Notes under the pieces: model-generated
What the model was told of the DNA's origin: nothing
What the model saw: the letters and a program-made list of their open reading frames with translations, nothing else
The model's database searches: none
Source of the DNA: Mycolicibacterium sp. TY81
Lineage (GTDB): Bacteria; Actinomycetota; Actinomycetes; Mycobacteriales; Mycobacteriaceae
DNA length: 64,000 nt
NCBI RefSeq assembly: GCF_018326285.1
Contig: NZ_AP023362.1
Coordinates: 2,976,001-3,040,000, forward strand
Direction: 5' to 3'
Position numbers and translations under genes: made by a program
Shown here: positions 52,885 through 61,556 of the stretch, piece after piece
How the letters are laid out: every line of letters starts with the position of its first letter
Numbering within the stretch: position 1 is the first letter of the stretch

Positions 52885-53907
52885 TCAATCCGCCGTGTTC
52901 GCCTTCTCGAGTTCGCGCAGTAGTGGCAACGACAGGAAGGTCATGGGCCCTACGTCCTTGAACTTGCTGCTGACGTTTCCCGCGATACCGCCCTCGACGG
53001 CGAGGTCGCCGATCAGATCGAGTTTGAGCTGCGGGCTGCCCACACTGAAGTCGAGGTCCGCCAGGTCGACCCACACGATGTTGGGACGCGTGGTGGATTC
53101 GTAGACGTAGCGCCGGTTGGTGAGGTCCATGACCACCTGCCAGATGGTCTGCGACGCGTCGGGCTTGCCCGGATCCGGTATCCGGAAGGGTTGGGCGGCG
53201 TTGCGGATCACCGAGAACATGCTCGCGATCGCTTCGACCTGACCGGACGGAGTGGGCAGCCGGCCGACGTAATAGCTGGCGCGCGCGAACCTGTCGGACG
53301 CCAACGTGGAACCCGGCAGCGGCTCCGAACCGCCCAGGCCCTCGAATTTCTTCACCAGCTCGAGCTGCTGATCAAAGGTGGGCGAGTTCGTCATCACCCG
53401 AAAATCCTTGCTGTGGTAGACCTTCGGCCGGCCGTCGAGGTACTCGATGATCGCCGAGTCGCCGGTGGCGTCGTCGAGTGCCAGATGAATCGTGGGCGGG
53501 TCGCCACCGGTGGGGTCGTCCAGTTGGACCACCTGCACGTCGGTCTCGTCGATCCACGCGACGGCCTCGGCCACGGTCGCGAAGTTGTCGAGGAAGTACT
53601 GCAGCCAGATCGCCTGGCTCAACTGGGTCCGGGTGTCATCCGGTGTGCCGTAGGTGGATTCGGCCAGCCACAGCACGTGCCCGGCCAGTCCGGCTTCGTT
53701 GATGCCGTCCACCGAGATGATGTCGAAGGCGGTCGCGATCACGCTGCCGAACTTCGAGGTCCAGGTGAGCTTGCCGGTGACGCCGTCGTCACGGCTCACG
53801 CCGCGCGGCTGCTTCCACAGGTTGGTCATGAGGTCGCGGTGGAAGTCCATGTTGCGGCCGACCAGGACCGCATCGCCTGCGTCAGGCCAGATGACTCGAG
53901 TGCACAT
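52885..53907 (-). CDS. Linear amide C-N hydrolase (choloylglycine hydrolase family)
   Basis: A 340-residue Ntn-hydrolase. The initiating Met is followed by Cys2 (MCTRVIWPD), the nucleophile exposed after Met removal. R18 and D21 in VGRNMDFH, the Asn in MTNSPTF and the Arg in DRFARASYY sit where bile salt hydrolases and penicillin V acylases have their catalytic set. Such enzymes cut linear amides; in actinobacteria they can degrade acyl-homoserine lactones or penicillin-like compounds. No signal peptide is present. Confidence 0.87.
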   Translation of the reverse strand: MCTRVIWPDAGDAVLVGRNMDFHRDLMTNLWKQPRGVSRDDGVTGKLTWTSKFGSVIATAFDIISVDGINEAGLAGHVLWLAESTYGTPDDTRTQLSQAIWLQYFLDNFATVAEAVAWIDETDVQVVQLDDPTGGDPPTIHLALDDATGDSAIIEYLDGRPKVYHSKDFRVMTNSPTFDQQLELVKKFEGLGGSEPLPGSTLASDRFARASYYVGRLPTPSGQVEAIASMFSVIRNAAQPFRIPDPGKPDASQTIWQVVMDLTNRRYVYESTTRPNIVWVDLADLDFSVGSPQLKLDLIGDLAVEGGIAGNVSSKFKDVGPMTFLSLPLLRELEKANTAD

Positions 53908-54104
53908 CGGAGCAAGCCTAACTTTGCCCGCGCGCGTCGAATGCTGAATCGTTTGCTATCAATTGCCCGCCGCGCGTGGGATGCTCAGCAGGCAACTGTT
54001 CCTCACAGGGAACTCGCAGCTGATTGCATGGGTGAGGAGGTCTCGCCGGTCAGCCGATGGTTTGCGGACATCGGTAGCTATTCACCCCTCCGAGCGGAAG
54101 CGAC

Positions 54105-54608
54105 ATGAACATGTTGCGTACTACGACGGCCGTGCTGATCCCGGTCCTGCTGCTGACGATGTCCTGTTCCTCCGGAGGAAATGGGAAGGACCCGGCATCG
54201 GCGGTCACGACGCTGCATTTCTACGAGCACGACACCGGGCAGACCAGCGTGGATCTCGGAACCCCCGGCGAGGGTCCCGGCGACCAGTTCATCTTCTCCG
54301 GCGACGTTATCGATCGCCAGGGTGGCACGACGCTCGGGCGGACGGCAGGAGTGTGCACAACCGTCAGCGGCGATGCCACGGCAGGTGACGTCTCGTGCAC
54401 CGAGACCTTCATCCTCGAGGGTGGTCAGATTTCGATCCAGATGCTGGCCGACCGCGCCGCCGTGTTCAGCAAGGGCGAAACCCTGCCTGTCTCGATCGTC
54501 GGAGGCAGCGGCAAGTACAGCAAGGCCCGCGGTGACGGCACCGCGCAAGTACCGCCCGAGGTGCCGAATCAGACCGATGCCAACTTCGTGCTGAACGTGA
54601 CGAACTGA
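54105..54608 (+). CDS. Lipoprotein with allene oxide cyclase/dirigent-like barrel
   Basis: A 167-residue exported lipoprotein; the signal sequence ends TMSC with Cys21. The mature part resembles the allene oxide cyclase/dirigent beta-barrel: TTLHFYEHDTGQTSVDL, FSGDVIDRQGGTTLGRTAGV, CTETFILEGGQISIQMLADR and IVGGSGKYSKARGDG. In plants this fold guides cyclisation or radical coupling; in actinobacteria the role is unknown. GGAAG precedes the ATG. Confidence 0.72.
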   Translation: MNMLRTTTAVLIPVLLLTMSCSSGGNGKDPASAVTTLHFYEHDTGQTSVDLGTPGEGPGDQFIFSGDVIDRQGGTTLGRTAGVCTTVSGDATAGDVSCTETFILEGGQISIQMLADRAAVFSKGETLPVSIVGGSGKYSKARGDGTAQVPPEVPNQTDANFVLNVTN

Positions 54609-54627
54609 GCGCCGCGACGCGCGAGCA

Positions 54628-55098
54628 CTAGGCCCAGCGGTTCGCCAGCAGCTTGAAACTCGGCATATCTTCCAGCGACGTGAGCGCCTCGTAGATGCGC
54701 TGGTACCCGGTGCCGGCGATCCGCCACACACCGTCCTCGTCCTTGCGGTAGGTATCCGAGTAGTAGCCCGAGCCGCGGATCATCGCGTGCCCCGGCACGA
54801 TCACGGTGTCCTCGAACACCCACGACCCGTGCGCCGTGGTGTCGGAGTCGAGTTCGATCTCGGGGTGGCTGGCGATATGGGTCGTGACGATGCCGTTGTC
54901 GAGGTTGGTTCGCATGAAGTCGACGACGGCGTCGCGTCCCTCGTAGTGCACCGGCTCACCCATCGCGTGTGTGCCATAGCGGGTGACGACATCTGCCGTG
55001 AGGCAGTCCCCGAAGGTGTCCCACTCCTTGAGGTCCAAGGACCGGAAGTACCGGTACTTGAGTCGTTGAATGTCAGCGATCGCCTCCAGGTTACCCAT
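54628..55098 (-). CDS. SnoaL/NTF2-like protein
   Basis: A 156-residue cone-shaped NTF2-like protein. The N-terminal helix AIADIQRLKYRYFRSLDLKE with the following DTFGDCLTADVV, the central HYEGRDAVVDFMRT and the strands GSWVFEDTVIVPG and YRKDEDGVWRIAGTGYQRIY are typical of the SnoaL_4 group. Members include dehydratases and isomerases, so an enzyme is possible but no substrate is suggested by context. Confidence 0.8.
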   Translation of the reverse strand: MGNLEAIADIQRLKYRYFRSLDLKEWDTFGDCLTADVVTRYGTHAMGEPVHYEGRDAVVDFMRTNLDNGIVTTHIASHPEIELDSDTTAHGSWVFEDTVIVPGHAMIRGSGYYSDTYRKDEDGVWRIAGTGYQRIYEALTSLEDMPSFKLLANRWA

Positions 55099-55237
55099 GC
55101 CCAGAGACTAGAACGTGTTTCAGTTTCTGTCACGGAAATACGGAATGCAGGTCGCCACATGGCGGTATCGAAACTACGAAGCGTGCGGTGATGCGGGGCT
55201 TGACCTGAACCTAAGTTGAGGTTCTAGCGTGGCATGC

Positions 55238-55663
55238 ATGTCCTTCAAACCACACGAAATCGAATTCATGAAGGCGGCAGACCTCGGGCGACTCGCCACG
55301 ATCCAGCCCGACGGCACACCGCAGGTCAGCCCGGTGGGCTTCACCTACAACGAAGAACTCGGCACCATCGACATCTCTGGCTACAACATGGCCAAGAGCC
55401 GGAAGTTCCGCAACCTCGCCCACCACGACAAGGTCGCCTTCGTCGTCGACGACATCGCCTCTCGCGACCCGTGGCGCGTGCGTTGCCTGGAGATTCGCGG
55501 CACCGCAGAGCAGGCCGTGGCAACGCCAGGACAGCGCGGCCCCGCCGGAGATGCCCTCGATTCGGCGATCATCCGCATCACGCCACGTCGCATCATCAGC
55601 TTCGGCATCGACGACACCGATACCGAACCCCACTTGCTCAAACCCGACATCCGTAACGTCTGA
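55238..55663 (+). CDS. PPOX-class F420-dependent oxidoreductase
   Basis: A 141-residue split-barrel flavin/deazaflavin protein. LGRLATIQPDGTPQVSPVGF is the family N-terminus, SGYNMAKSRKFRNLAHHDKV the cofactor phosphate region and VVDDIASRDPWRVRCLEIRG the central strand. Such proteins bind F420 or FMN and reduce small compounds. The ATG at 55238 was preferred to a GTG 9 nt earlier because the protein normally starts at MSFKPHEIEF. It is followed by a hairpin shared with ssrA. Confidence 0.85.
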   Translation: MSFKPHEIEFMKAADLGRLATIQPDGTPQVSPVGFTYNEELGTIDISGYNMAKSRKFRNLAHHDKVAFVVDDIASRDPWRVRCLEIRGTAEQAVATPGQRGPAGDALDSAIIRITPRRIISFGIDDTDTEPHLLKPDIRNV

Positions 55664-55705
55664 GCCCGGGGCTTGCCGGCAAGACCCCAGCGACGCAGTC
55701 AAACG

Positions 55706-55740
55706 AAAAGGCCCGGCTCGTATTCGAGCCGGGCCTTTCT
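55706..55740. terminator. Shared terminator of ssrA and the PPOX gene
   Basis: An 11-bp GC-rich stem (55710-55720 with 55725-55735), loop TATT, is flanked by AAAA on the left and TTTCT on the right. It gives a U-tract in both directions, so it can stop transcripts of both convergent genes. Confidence 0.85.
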
Positions 55741-56111
55741 GGTGGAGCTGCCGGGAATTGAACCCGGGTCCTACGGCATTCCCTCAAGACTTCTCCGTGC
55801 GCAGTTCGCTATGCCTCTACTTGGATCTCCCGGTCACGCGAACAAGCCGAGATGACGATCCCAGTCGCTGTTTGATGTCCCCACGGGCCCCGCGACCGGC
55901 CCCGTGGGTGGGTCCCTCTAGTCGATGCCAGGGTCCGGGCCGAGGGCGCTCCCGGTCTGACAGACACGCGGTCGCTACTTAGGCAGCGAGGGCGTAGTCG
56001 CGCTGATGAGAATCGGCGCTTAATTGGTTACAACGACGCTTACGGTGGTCTCTTGCCTGCACCGGCACGCTTCCCTTGATTCGATGCGCGAAGTCGAAAC
56101 CGTTCAGCCCC
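55740..56111 (-). ncRNA. ssrA: Transfer-messenger RNA (tmRNA)
   Basis: A 372-nt tmRNA on the minus strand that rescues stalled ribosomes with SmpB. The 5' end GGGGCTGAACGG and the 3' end CAGCTCCACCA form the tRNA-like acceptor stem, with an encoded CCA. The T arm is CCCGGGTTCAATTCCCGG. The coding part lies at 55979-56017 and gives the proteolysis tag. smpB is 2.8 kb away on the same strand. Confidence 0.96.
55979..56017 (-). other. tmRNA tag-coding segment
   Basis: On the minus strand GCC GAT TCT CAT CAG CGC ... GCT GCC TAA encodes ADSHQRDYALAA and a stop. The LAA end is the ClpXP/ClpAP-type degradation signal. The tag is the one known for mycobacteria. Confidence 0.95.
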
Positions 56112-56144
56112 TCGCACCCCCGCCGACTTTCGGCAGGACCAACA

Positions 56145-56150
56145 ATCTTA
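56145..56150 (-). promoter_or_regulatory. Possible -10 element for ssrA
   Basis: On the minus strand TAAGAT lies 34 nt before the mature tmRNA 5' end, consistent with a leader removed by RNase P. A TTGGCG hexamer occurs upstream at a long 19-nt spacing. It is a weak call made by eye. Confidence 0.35.
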
Positions 56151-56225
56151 CGCCAGACCCAACGGCGAACGCCAAGCCATTATTCCGAGCGCGTATACGA
56201 GGCCCGGTGCTGCCGTCCGACCAGG

Positions 56226-57080
56226 TCAGATGACGTAACCGAGGTTCTCCACGATGCGCCGTCCGACCTCGGCGTCGCCCTCGAACTCGATGGCGACCGG
56301 GCGCACCGCGCCCAGCGGACGCCCGCCACACAGCCGCGTGAACTGCCAGCCGTCCATCCGTATCACCGTGGTCGGCTCGGCGCCGCCGAAGTCTTGGACG
56401 ACGGCCGCCCGCTCACCGACAGCGACCCGGATGGTGCGCGCCATGGGTCCGGTCAGCTCGATGGCGATCCGCGATCCGGCCGGCGCTCCCCCGCGCTTGG
56501 CGACGACGAAGCCCATCATCGTCTCGATTTCGTCGAGCGACAGCTGCGCTTCCGGCTTCTGCAATGCCGCGTCCGGCGCCGGGCGGGCGACGGATTCCCG
56601 GATGTCCTGCTCATGCATCCACGAGTCGAACGTCCGAATCCGCATGAAGCGACCGACGCTGTCCTGTCCGGCCGGCGTCATCGTCGGGGTGTTCCACTCT
56701 TCGTCCGACATCGCGGTCAAGGTGGCCCGCCGCTCGTCGGTGACGGCGCGGAACTTCTCCAACAGCTCGGCGCTCGAGAGCGCGGCCATCGACCGGTTCC
56801 AGCATTCGTTCATCACACCGATGGGGTTGTGCACGTGGTCGAGTTCGGACACGTCCATGTCGGCCTCCGGCACCGGTTCGCCCTTGAGCATGAGCTCGGT
56901 GCCGATGATGTGCGCGACGACATCACGGACATGCCAGCCGGGGAGCTCGGTCTGCGTGGTCAGCAGCTCTGCTTCGGAGATGGTGGCCAGCAGTTTGTCG
57001 AGGTCGTCCCACACCCCGAAGAGGGCGGGCAAGACGTCGGATTTTTCCAGGACGGTCACGGGTCGCGTTGAGCTGCTCAC
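56226..57080 (-). CDS. Mycothiol-dependent maleylpyruvate isomerase-family protein
   Basis: A 284-residue protein of the DinB/MDMPI fold. WDDLDKLLATISEAELLTTQ is followed by LPGWHVRDVVAHIIGTELML, which carries the first metal His. RTFDSWMHEQDIRESVARPA provides the second His region. A C-terminal SCP2-like part runs from about 200 (IELTGPMARTIRVAVGERAA). The family uses mycothiol in cis-trans isomerisation or S-transfer. The start is GTG at 57080. It lies upstream of ssrA on the same strand with a 114-nt gap. Confidence 0.82.
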   Translation of the reverse strand: MSSSTRPVTVLEKSDVLPALFGVWDDLDKLLATISEAELLTTQTELPGWHVRDVVAHIIGTELMLKGEPVPEADMDVSELDHVHNPIGVMNECWNRSMAALSSAELLEKFRAVTDERRATLTAMSDEEWNTPTMTPAGQDSVGRFMRIRTFDSWMHEQDIRESVARPAPDAALQKPEAQLSLDEIETMMGFVVAKRGGAPAGSRIAIELTGPMARTIRVAVGERAAVVQDFGGAEPTTVIRMDGWQFTRLCGGRPLGAVRPVAIEFEGDAEVGRRIVENLGYVI

Positions 57081-57161
57081 CGGCTGACCGTACGACGAGC
57101 GGACCCGTCCGCACCGGGAATTGCGCGATGCGTCCCAATTCGGTCATGCGACGATGGCCAT

Positions 57162-57596
57162 ATGGGGGACGACCGGGCCGAGGCGCAACGCCTGCGGGAC
57201 ATCACGGTGATCCGCAAGGTGCGGGACCGGATCGACCGGGAGTACGCCAAGCCGCTCAATGTCGAAGACCTGGCCCGTGGCGCGCACATGTCGGCCGGTC
57301 ACCTGAGCCGCGAGTTCCGGCGCATCTACGGGGAATCGCCCTACTCGTACCTGATGACGCGGCGCATCGAGCGGGCGATGACGCTGCTGCGTCGCGGCGA
57401 CCTCAGCGTGACGGATGTCTGTTTCGCCGTTGGCTTTTCATCACTGGGCACGTTCAGTACGCGGTTCACCGAGCTCGTCGGGGTGGCGCCGAGTGTGTAC
57501 CGCCGCGACCATTCGCAGGCGGCCGACGGCATTCCCGCCTGTCTGGCCCGGCAGGTCACCAGACCGATCAGGAATCAAGAAGCACCGCCGCACTGA
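57162..57596 (+). CDS. AraC-family DNA-binding protein (domain only)
   Basis: A 144-residue protein that is almost only the AraC DNA-binding unit: KPLNVEDLARGAHMSAGHLS followed by REFRRIYGESPYSYL (first HTH), and LSVTDVCFAVGFSSLGTFST (second HTH). There is no sensor domain. The next gene, 20 nt downstream, is a VOC-fold protein. This regulator/VOC pairing is frequent in actinobacteria, and the VOC protein may detoxify or bind the inducer. Confidence 0.85.
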   Translation: MGDDRAEAQRLRDITVIRKVRDRIDREYAKPLNVEDLARGAHMSAGHLSREFRRIYGESPYSYLMTRRIERAMTLLRRGDLSVTDVCFAVGFSSLGTFSTRFTELVGVAPSVYRRDHSQAADGIPACLARQVTRPIRNQEAPPH

Positions 57597-57616
57597 CCGC
57601 CACTACCGTGACGGGC

Positions 57617-58024
57617 ATGGACATCTCGATTCACTACGCATTCCTGCCCCATACCGACGCCGAGGCCGCGCTGAAGTTCTACCGCGACGATCTCGGTTTC
57701 GAGGTGCGCAAAGACGTTGGCTACCAAGACATGCGGTGGATCACGGTCGGCCCGCCCGGACAGCCGGGCACGTCGATCGTGCTGCACCCGCCGGCCGCCG
57801 ACCCCGGCATCACCGACGACGAGCGTCGCACCATCCTGGAGCTCATCGCCAAGGGTTCCTACGGCGCCGTCACCTTGGCCACCGATGACCTGGACGCGTT
57901 GTTCGCGCGCCTGGAAGCGGCGGGGGCCGACGTGCTGCAGGAACCGACCGACCAGGATTATGGCGTGCGCGACTGCGCATTTCGCGATCCATCGGGCAAC
58001 CTGATCCGGATCAACCAGCTGTAG
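57617..58024 (+). CDS. VOC-superfamily (glyoxalase/bleomycin-resistance-like) protein
   Basis: A 135-residue protein with two beta-alpha-beta-beta-beta modules. HYAFLPHTDAEAALKFYRDD is followed by LGFEVRKDVGYQ in the first module, and GAVTLATDDLDALFARLEAA and DCAFRDPSGNLIRINQL are in the second. Metal ligands would come from the HYAF His and the late Asp/Asn strand, but the full set is not obvious. It is probably co-transcribed with the upstream AraC gene. Confidence 0.85.
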   Translation: MDISIHYAFLPHTDAEAALKFYRDDLGFEVRKDVGYQDMRWITVGPPGQPGTSIVLHPPAADPGITDDERRTILELIAKGSYGAVTLATDDLDALFARLEAAGADVLQEPTDQDYGVRDCAFRDPSGNLIRINQL

Positions 58025-58033
58025 TGCTGCCGG

Positions 58034-58879
58034 CTATCCCGCGGCGATCATCGCGACCGAGCCCAACGCCAGCACCATGCCGACGGCCTGCCAGGCCCGA
58101 ACCCGCTCTTTGAGCACCACCATGGCCAGGGCGACGGTCGCCGCGGGATAGAGCGAGATCAGCACGCTCGCCAACGACAGCATCGAGGCCTGCAGCGCCA
58201 GCAGCATCGCGACGTTCGCGATGACGTCGAGTCCCGCCGCGATGAGGGCGAGCTTCAGCGGATGTCCGGCCGGCAGTGCGAAATTGCGGGTCACCACCGC
58301 GGCGATCATCACGACCGCGGTGGCCGCGAAGCGGGCGAACACCAACGGCCAGAGCTTCGCGTCGTGCGGCACCTGGTGGATCACGGCGAAGCTGAGCCCG
58401 AAGGTCAATCCAGAGCCGACGGTCAGCCAGGCGACCTTGGCCGTGAACCGGTGCGGCGTCTCGTCCTCATCGGTGGCCTGCGCGCTCACCAGCGCGACGG
58501 CGACCAACGCCAGCGCGATCCCGGCGATCGCCAGCCCGCTGGGCCGCTCCCCCATGGCGACGCCGACGGCGATCGGCCCTGCCGACACCAGGATCGCGGT
58601 CAACGGCGAGACGACGGATATCGGTCCGGAACCCAACGCGGCGTAGAACCACCAGATTCCGAACGCCTGCAGCACGCCGCACGACACACCCAAGAGCACC
58701 GCGTTCGACGAAACCTGGCCGCCGACAACGCATGCCATCACCGTCAGCAGTACCCCGGCGATGGGGTATGACACCAGCACCACCCGCAGTGCCGCGACGC
58801 GCCGTGCCGCGATCCCACCGACGAAATCGCTGATGCCGTAGCCCAGCGCCGACAGCAGCGCGAGCAGAACCCCGGTCAG
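58034..58879 (-). CDS. EamA/DMT-family transporter, apparent CTG start
   Basis: A ten-helix drug/metabolite transporter. The obvious GTG start at 58783 would lack the first helix. The same frame stays open upstream to a CTG at 58879 that overlaps the smpB stop as CTGA, adding [20 protein letters not shown], a normal EamA first helix, and giving 281 residues. No ATG, GTG or TTG is available in that stretch. Two EamA repeats follow ([20 protein letters not shown] and [20 protein letters not shown]). The substrate is unknown. Confidence 0.78.
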   Translation of the reverse strand: MTGVLLALLSALGYGISDFVGGIAARRVAALRVVLVSYPIAGVLLTVMACVVGGQVSSNAVLLGVSCGVLQAFGIWWFYAALGSGPISVVSPLTAILVSAGPIAVGVAMGERPSGLAIAGIALALVAVALVSAQATDEDETPHRFTAKVAWLTVGSGLTFGLSFAVIHQVPHDAKLWPLVFARFAATAVVMIAAVVTRNFALPAGHPLKLALIAAGLDVIANVAMLLALQASMLSLASVLISLYPAATVALAMVVLKERVRAWQAVGMVLALGSVAMIAAG

Positions 58880-59373
58880 ATCTTGCCCTTGAAGCGGCGG
58901 CCCATCTCACGGGTGATCTCGCGCTGCGCATCGCGCTTGGCGATGTCGTGGCGCTTGTCGTGCGCTTCCTTACCGCGGGCCAGCGCCAGTTCCACCTTGA
59001 CCCGGCCGTCGGAGAAGTACAGCTTCAGCGGAACCAGCGTGAAGTTGCCGTCGCGCAGCTTGCCGACCAGCGTGTCGATCTGCTTGCGGTGCAACAACAG
59101 CTTTCGGTTGCGTCGCGGCGCGTGGTTGGTCCAGGTGCCGTGGTGGTACTCGGCGATGTGCAGGTTGCGCAGCCACACCTCGCCGTCGTCGACGGTGGCG
59201 AACGCGTCGGCCAGCGATGCCAGGCCCTCGCGAAGGCTCTTCACCTCGGTGCCGACCAGCGCGATGCCGGCTTCGTAGGTGTCGATGATCGAATAGTTGT
59301 GTCGCGCTTTGCGGTTGGTGGCGACGACGGAGTTGTTGCCCGACTTGTCCTTGTCGTCCTTCTTCTTTGCCAT
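58876..59373 (-). CDS. smpB: SsrA-binding protein
   Basis: A 165-residue RNA-binding OB-fold protein that binds tmRNA and brings it to stalled ribosomes. Features are [69 protein letters not shown] and a basic C-terminal tail ([20 protein letters not shown]) that enters the mRNA channel. The ATG at 59373 is 2 nt from the ftsX stop. A Lys-rich N-terminal stretch ([12 protein letters not shown]) is usual in mycobacteria. Confidence 0.96.
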   Translation of the reverse strand: MAKKKDDKDKSGNNSVVATNRKARHNYSIIDTYEAGIALVGTEVKSLREGLASLADAFATVDDGEVWLRNLHIAEYHHGTWTNHAPRRNRKLLLHRKQIDTLVGKLRDGNFTLVPLKLYFSDGRVKVELALARGKEAHDKRHDIAKRDAQREITREMGRRFKGKI

Positions 59374-59375
59374 CG

Positions 59376-60272
59376 CTACCGCCGGATGTACGCGCGCAGC
59401 GTGACGTACGCGGTGAGGCCCGCCATGCCGAGCCCCAGCAGCAGCATCCACGGCGCGCAGAACACGAGGACGTCGGCGTAGTCGACCTTGGCGATCAGGC
59501 CGGCTTGATAGAACTGGTTGAGCACGTCCTCGAGGAACATCGCCCGCACGATGATCAACCCGACCACGGCAAGCACCACACCGACCAACGCGGCGATCAA
59601 CGCTTCGACGAAGAACGGCAATTGGGTGTACCACCGGGTGGCGCCCACCAGCCTCATGATGCTGATCTCGGTGCTGCGGGTGCGTGCGGCGATCAACACC
59701 GTGTTGGCGATCAACAAGGTCGCGGCGATGGCCTGCACGAGCGCCACCGCGAAGGCTGTCGCACTGATGCCGTCGAGGATGCCGAACAGCCGGTCGACCA
59801 GTTCCTTTTGATCGGTCACCTGGCGCACGCCCGGACGGCCGCGCAGCGCGTCCTCGAATCCCTTGTGCTGCTCGGGATTGTCGAGCTTGACGACGAACGA
59901 CGCCGGGAACGCCTTCTTGCTCGCGTAGTCCTTGAACGCCGGGATGCGCCGGACGGCGTCGTCGTACGCCTGGTCCCGGTTCATGTACCGCACCGACTTG
60001 ACGTCCTTGCGGTCGTCGATCAGCTTGCGCAGCGACTTGCACGGGTCGGCGTCGCAGTTGGGGTCGTTGGACGAGACGTCGTCGGTCAGGAAGACCTGGC
60101 TCTCCACGCGGTCCAGATAGATCTGCTTGGACTGGTCGGCCAGGCGGACGATCAGCAGACCACCGCCGAACAGGCCGATGGAGATGGCGGTCGTCAGGAT
60201 CATGGCGACCGTCATGGTGACGTTGCGACGAAATCCAGTCAGGACTTCATTGACGAGAAAGCCGAAGCGCAC
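59376..60272 (-). CDS. ftsX: Cell division protein FtsX
   Basis: A 298-residue membrane protein that, with FtsE, activates peptidoglycan hydrolases at the septum. The order is a cytoplasmic N-terminus, one helix ([20 protein letters not shown]), an extracellular domain (about 45-165 with the acidic [14 protein letters not shown] loop), and then three helices ([60 protein letters not shown]). GTG start; it begins directly at the ftsE stop. Confidence 0.95.
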   Translation of the reverse strand: MRFGFLVNEVLTGFRRNVTMTVAMILTTAISIGLFGGGLLIVRLADQSKQIYLDRVESQVFLTDDVSSNDPNCDADPCKSLRKLIDDRKDVKSVRYMNRDQAYDDAVRRIPAFKDYASKKAFPASFVVKLDNPEQHKGFEDALRGRPGVRQVTDQKELVDRLFGILDGISATAFAVALVQAIAATLLIANTVLIAARTRSTEISIMRLVGATRWYTQLPFFVEALIAALVGVVLAVVGLIIVRAMFLEDVLNQFYQAGLIAKVDYADVLVFCAPWMLLLGLGMAGLTAYVTLRAYIRR

Positions 60273-60962
60273 TTAGCGATCCATTCCGTAGACGCCGCTC
60301 TGCTCATCACGGATGAGGCGGCCGAGTTCGAGTTCGATGACGCGCTGACGCATCGAGTCGACGATGTGATGGTCGTGGGTGGCCATCACGACCGTCGTAC
60401 CGGTGCGGTTGATCCGCTCCAGCAGGTCCATGATGTCGTTGCTCGTCTCGGGGTCCAAGTTGCCGGTGGGTTCGTCCGCAAGGAGCACCAGCGGCCGGTT
60501 GACGAAGGCCCGGGCGATCGCGACCCGCTGCTGTTCGCCACCGGACAACTCGCCGGGCAGCCGGTTGGCCTTGCCCGACAAGCCCACCATCTCCAGCACA
60601 TCGGGCACGATGCGGTTGATGGTGTCCGGGCGCTTGCCGATCACCTCCAGCGCGAACGCCACGTTCTCGAACACCGTCTTCTGCTGCAGCAGCCGGAAAT
60701 CCTGGAACACGCAGCCGAGGACCTGGCGCAGGCTCGGGATGTGCCGGCTGGGCAGCTTGTTGACGTGGAACTTCGAGACGCGGATGTCGCCCGAGGTCGG
60801 CACCTCGGCACCGAGCAGCAGACGCATGAACGTCGACTTCCCGGAACCGGACGGACCGATGAGAAAGACGAACTCACCCTTGTCAATCTTGAGCGACACG
60901 TTGTCCAGGGCTGGGCGTGCCGAAGACTTGTAGTTCTTGCTCACGTGGTCGAGGGTGATCAT
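60273..60962 (-). CDS. ftsE: Cell division ATP-binding protein FtsE
   Basis: A 229-residue ABC ATPase partner of FtsX. Walker A is [20 protein letters not shown], the signature is [20 protein letters not shown], Walker B is [15 protein letters not shown], and the switch His is in ATHDHHIVD. All are intact. The ATG at 60962 ([11 protein letters not shown]) matches mycobacterial FtsE; a GTG one codon earlier is the alternative. Confidence 0.96.
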   Translation of the reverse strand: MITLDHVSKNYKSSARPALDNVSLKIDKGEFVFLIGPSGSGKSTFMRLLLGAEVPTSGDIRVSKFHVNKLPSRHIPSLRQVLGCVFQDFRLLQQKTVFENVAFALEVIGKRPDTINRIVPDVLEMVGLSGKANRLPGELSGGEQQRVAIARAFVNRPLVLLADEPTGNLDPETSNDIMDLLERINRTGTTVVMATHDHHIVDSMRQRVIELELGRLIRDEQSGVYGMDR

Positions 60963-61016
60963 CACGGCACGCCAGTGTAGTCGGACGCTCAGGTGTGACG
61001 GCTGAGGCTGATGCCG

Positions 61017-61556
61017 CTAGCTCGGCGCGGGTGCCGCGCCGGGCGAAATGATCGTGGTCGTGACCGGGCCATCCGCCGGTGCCGCGGCCGGGAGCGGTCC
61101 CGGTGGCGGGGACGGCGCGGGTGCCGGCGTCGGTGCCGGGGCCATGCCGGGCAACAACGGCAGCGTGACGGGCGGCAGGCCCGGCGCCGGCGTGATGACC
61201 GTCGTGGTGGGCGGCGCCGTCGTCGTGGTCGTGGTCGGCGTGCTCGAGGTCGTGGTCGTGGTGGTCGTCGGCGTCTCGGTGGTCTCCGTCGGCGTCGGCC
61301 GGTACGTCGTCTTCGGTCGGGTGTTCACGTCGGTACGCGGCACCCAGGTGTACTCGGGGTTGGGCACGAAGCCCGGCGGCACCACCGCGGGCTGTTGCGG
61401 GGGCGGCGGTGGCGGTGGCGCGTAGGTCTGGTGCAGCCAGTACGCCACGAAGAACGCCACGATCAGGCCGACCGTGGACGTCCGGACCCGGCCCAGGATG
61501 TAGGTGGGCCAGGAGCGGTCGGCGCGTTTGACGGCGATACGGGAGAGGGCGTTCAT
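61017..61556 (-). CDS. Membrane protein with Pro/Thr-rich tail (Rv3103c-like)
   Basis: A 179-residue protein with one hydrophobic helix (TSTVGLIVAFFVAYWLHQTY) near the N-terminus. An external low-complexity tail rich in Pro and Thr (PPPPPPP, TTTTTTTSSTPTTTTTT) probably spans the cell wall. It starts where the mscS gene ends and lies between mscS and ftsE, as Rv3103c does in M. tuberculosis. The function is unknown. The repetitive Thr codons show as GTG/GTC runs on the plus strand. Confidence 0.72.
   Translation of the reverse strand: MNALSRIAVKRADRSWPTYILGRVRTSTVGLIVAFFVAYWLHQTYAPPPPPPPQQPAVVPPGFVPNPEYTWVPRTDVNTRPKTTYRPTPTETTETPTTTTTTTSSTPTTTTTTAPPTTTVITPAPGLPPVTLPLLPGMAPAPTPAPAPSPPPGPLPAAAPADGPVTTTIISPGAAPAPS

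Noticed and set aside
55740..55800. A second tRNA gene near 55.7 kb
   Set aside because: The T arm and acceptor belong to the 3' end of tmRNA; there is no anticodon arm and the tag-coding segment follows.
59367..60980. 537-codon open frame on the plus strand opposite ftsX and ftsE
   Set aside because: It covers two essential genes in antisense and encodes no domain; it is a high-GC shadow.
61180..61300. Runs of GTG/GTC that look like a DNA repeat array
   Set aside because: On the minus strand these are Thr and Pro codons of the low-complexity tail of the Rv3103c-like protein.
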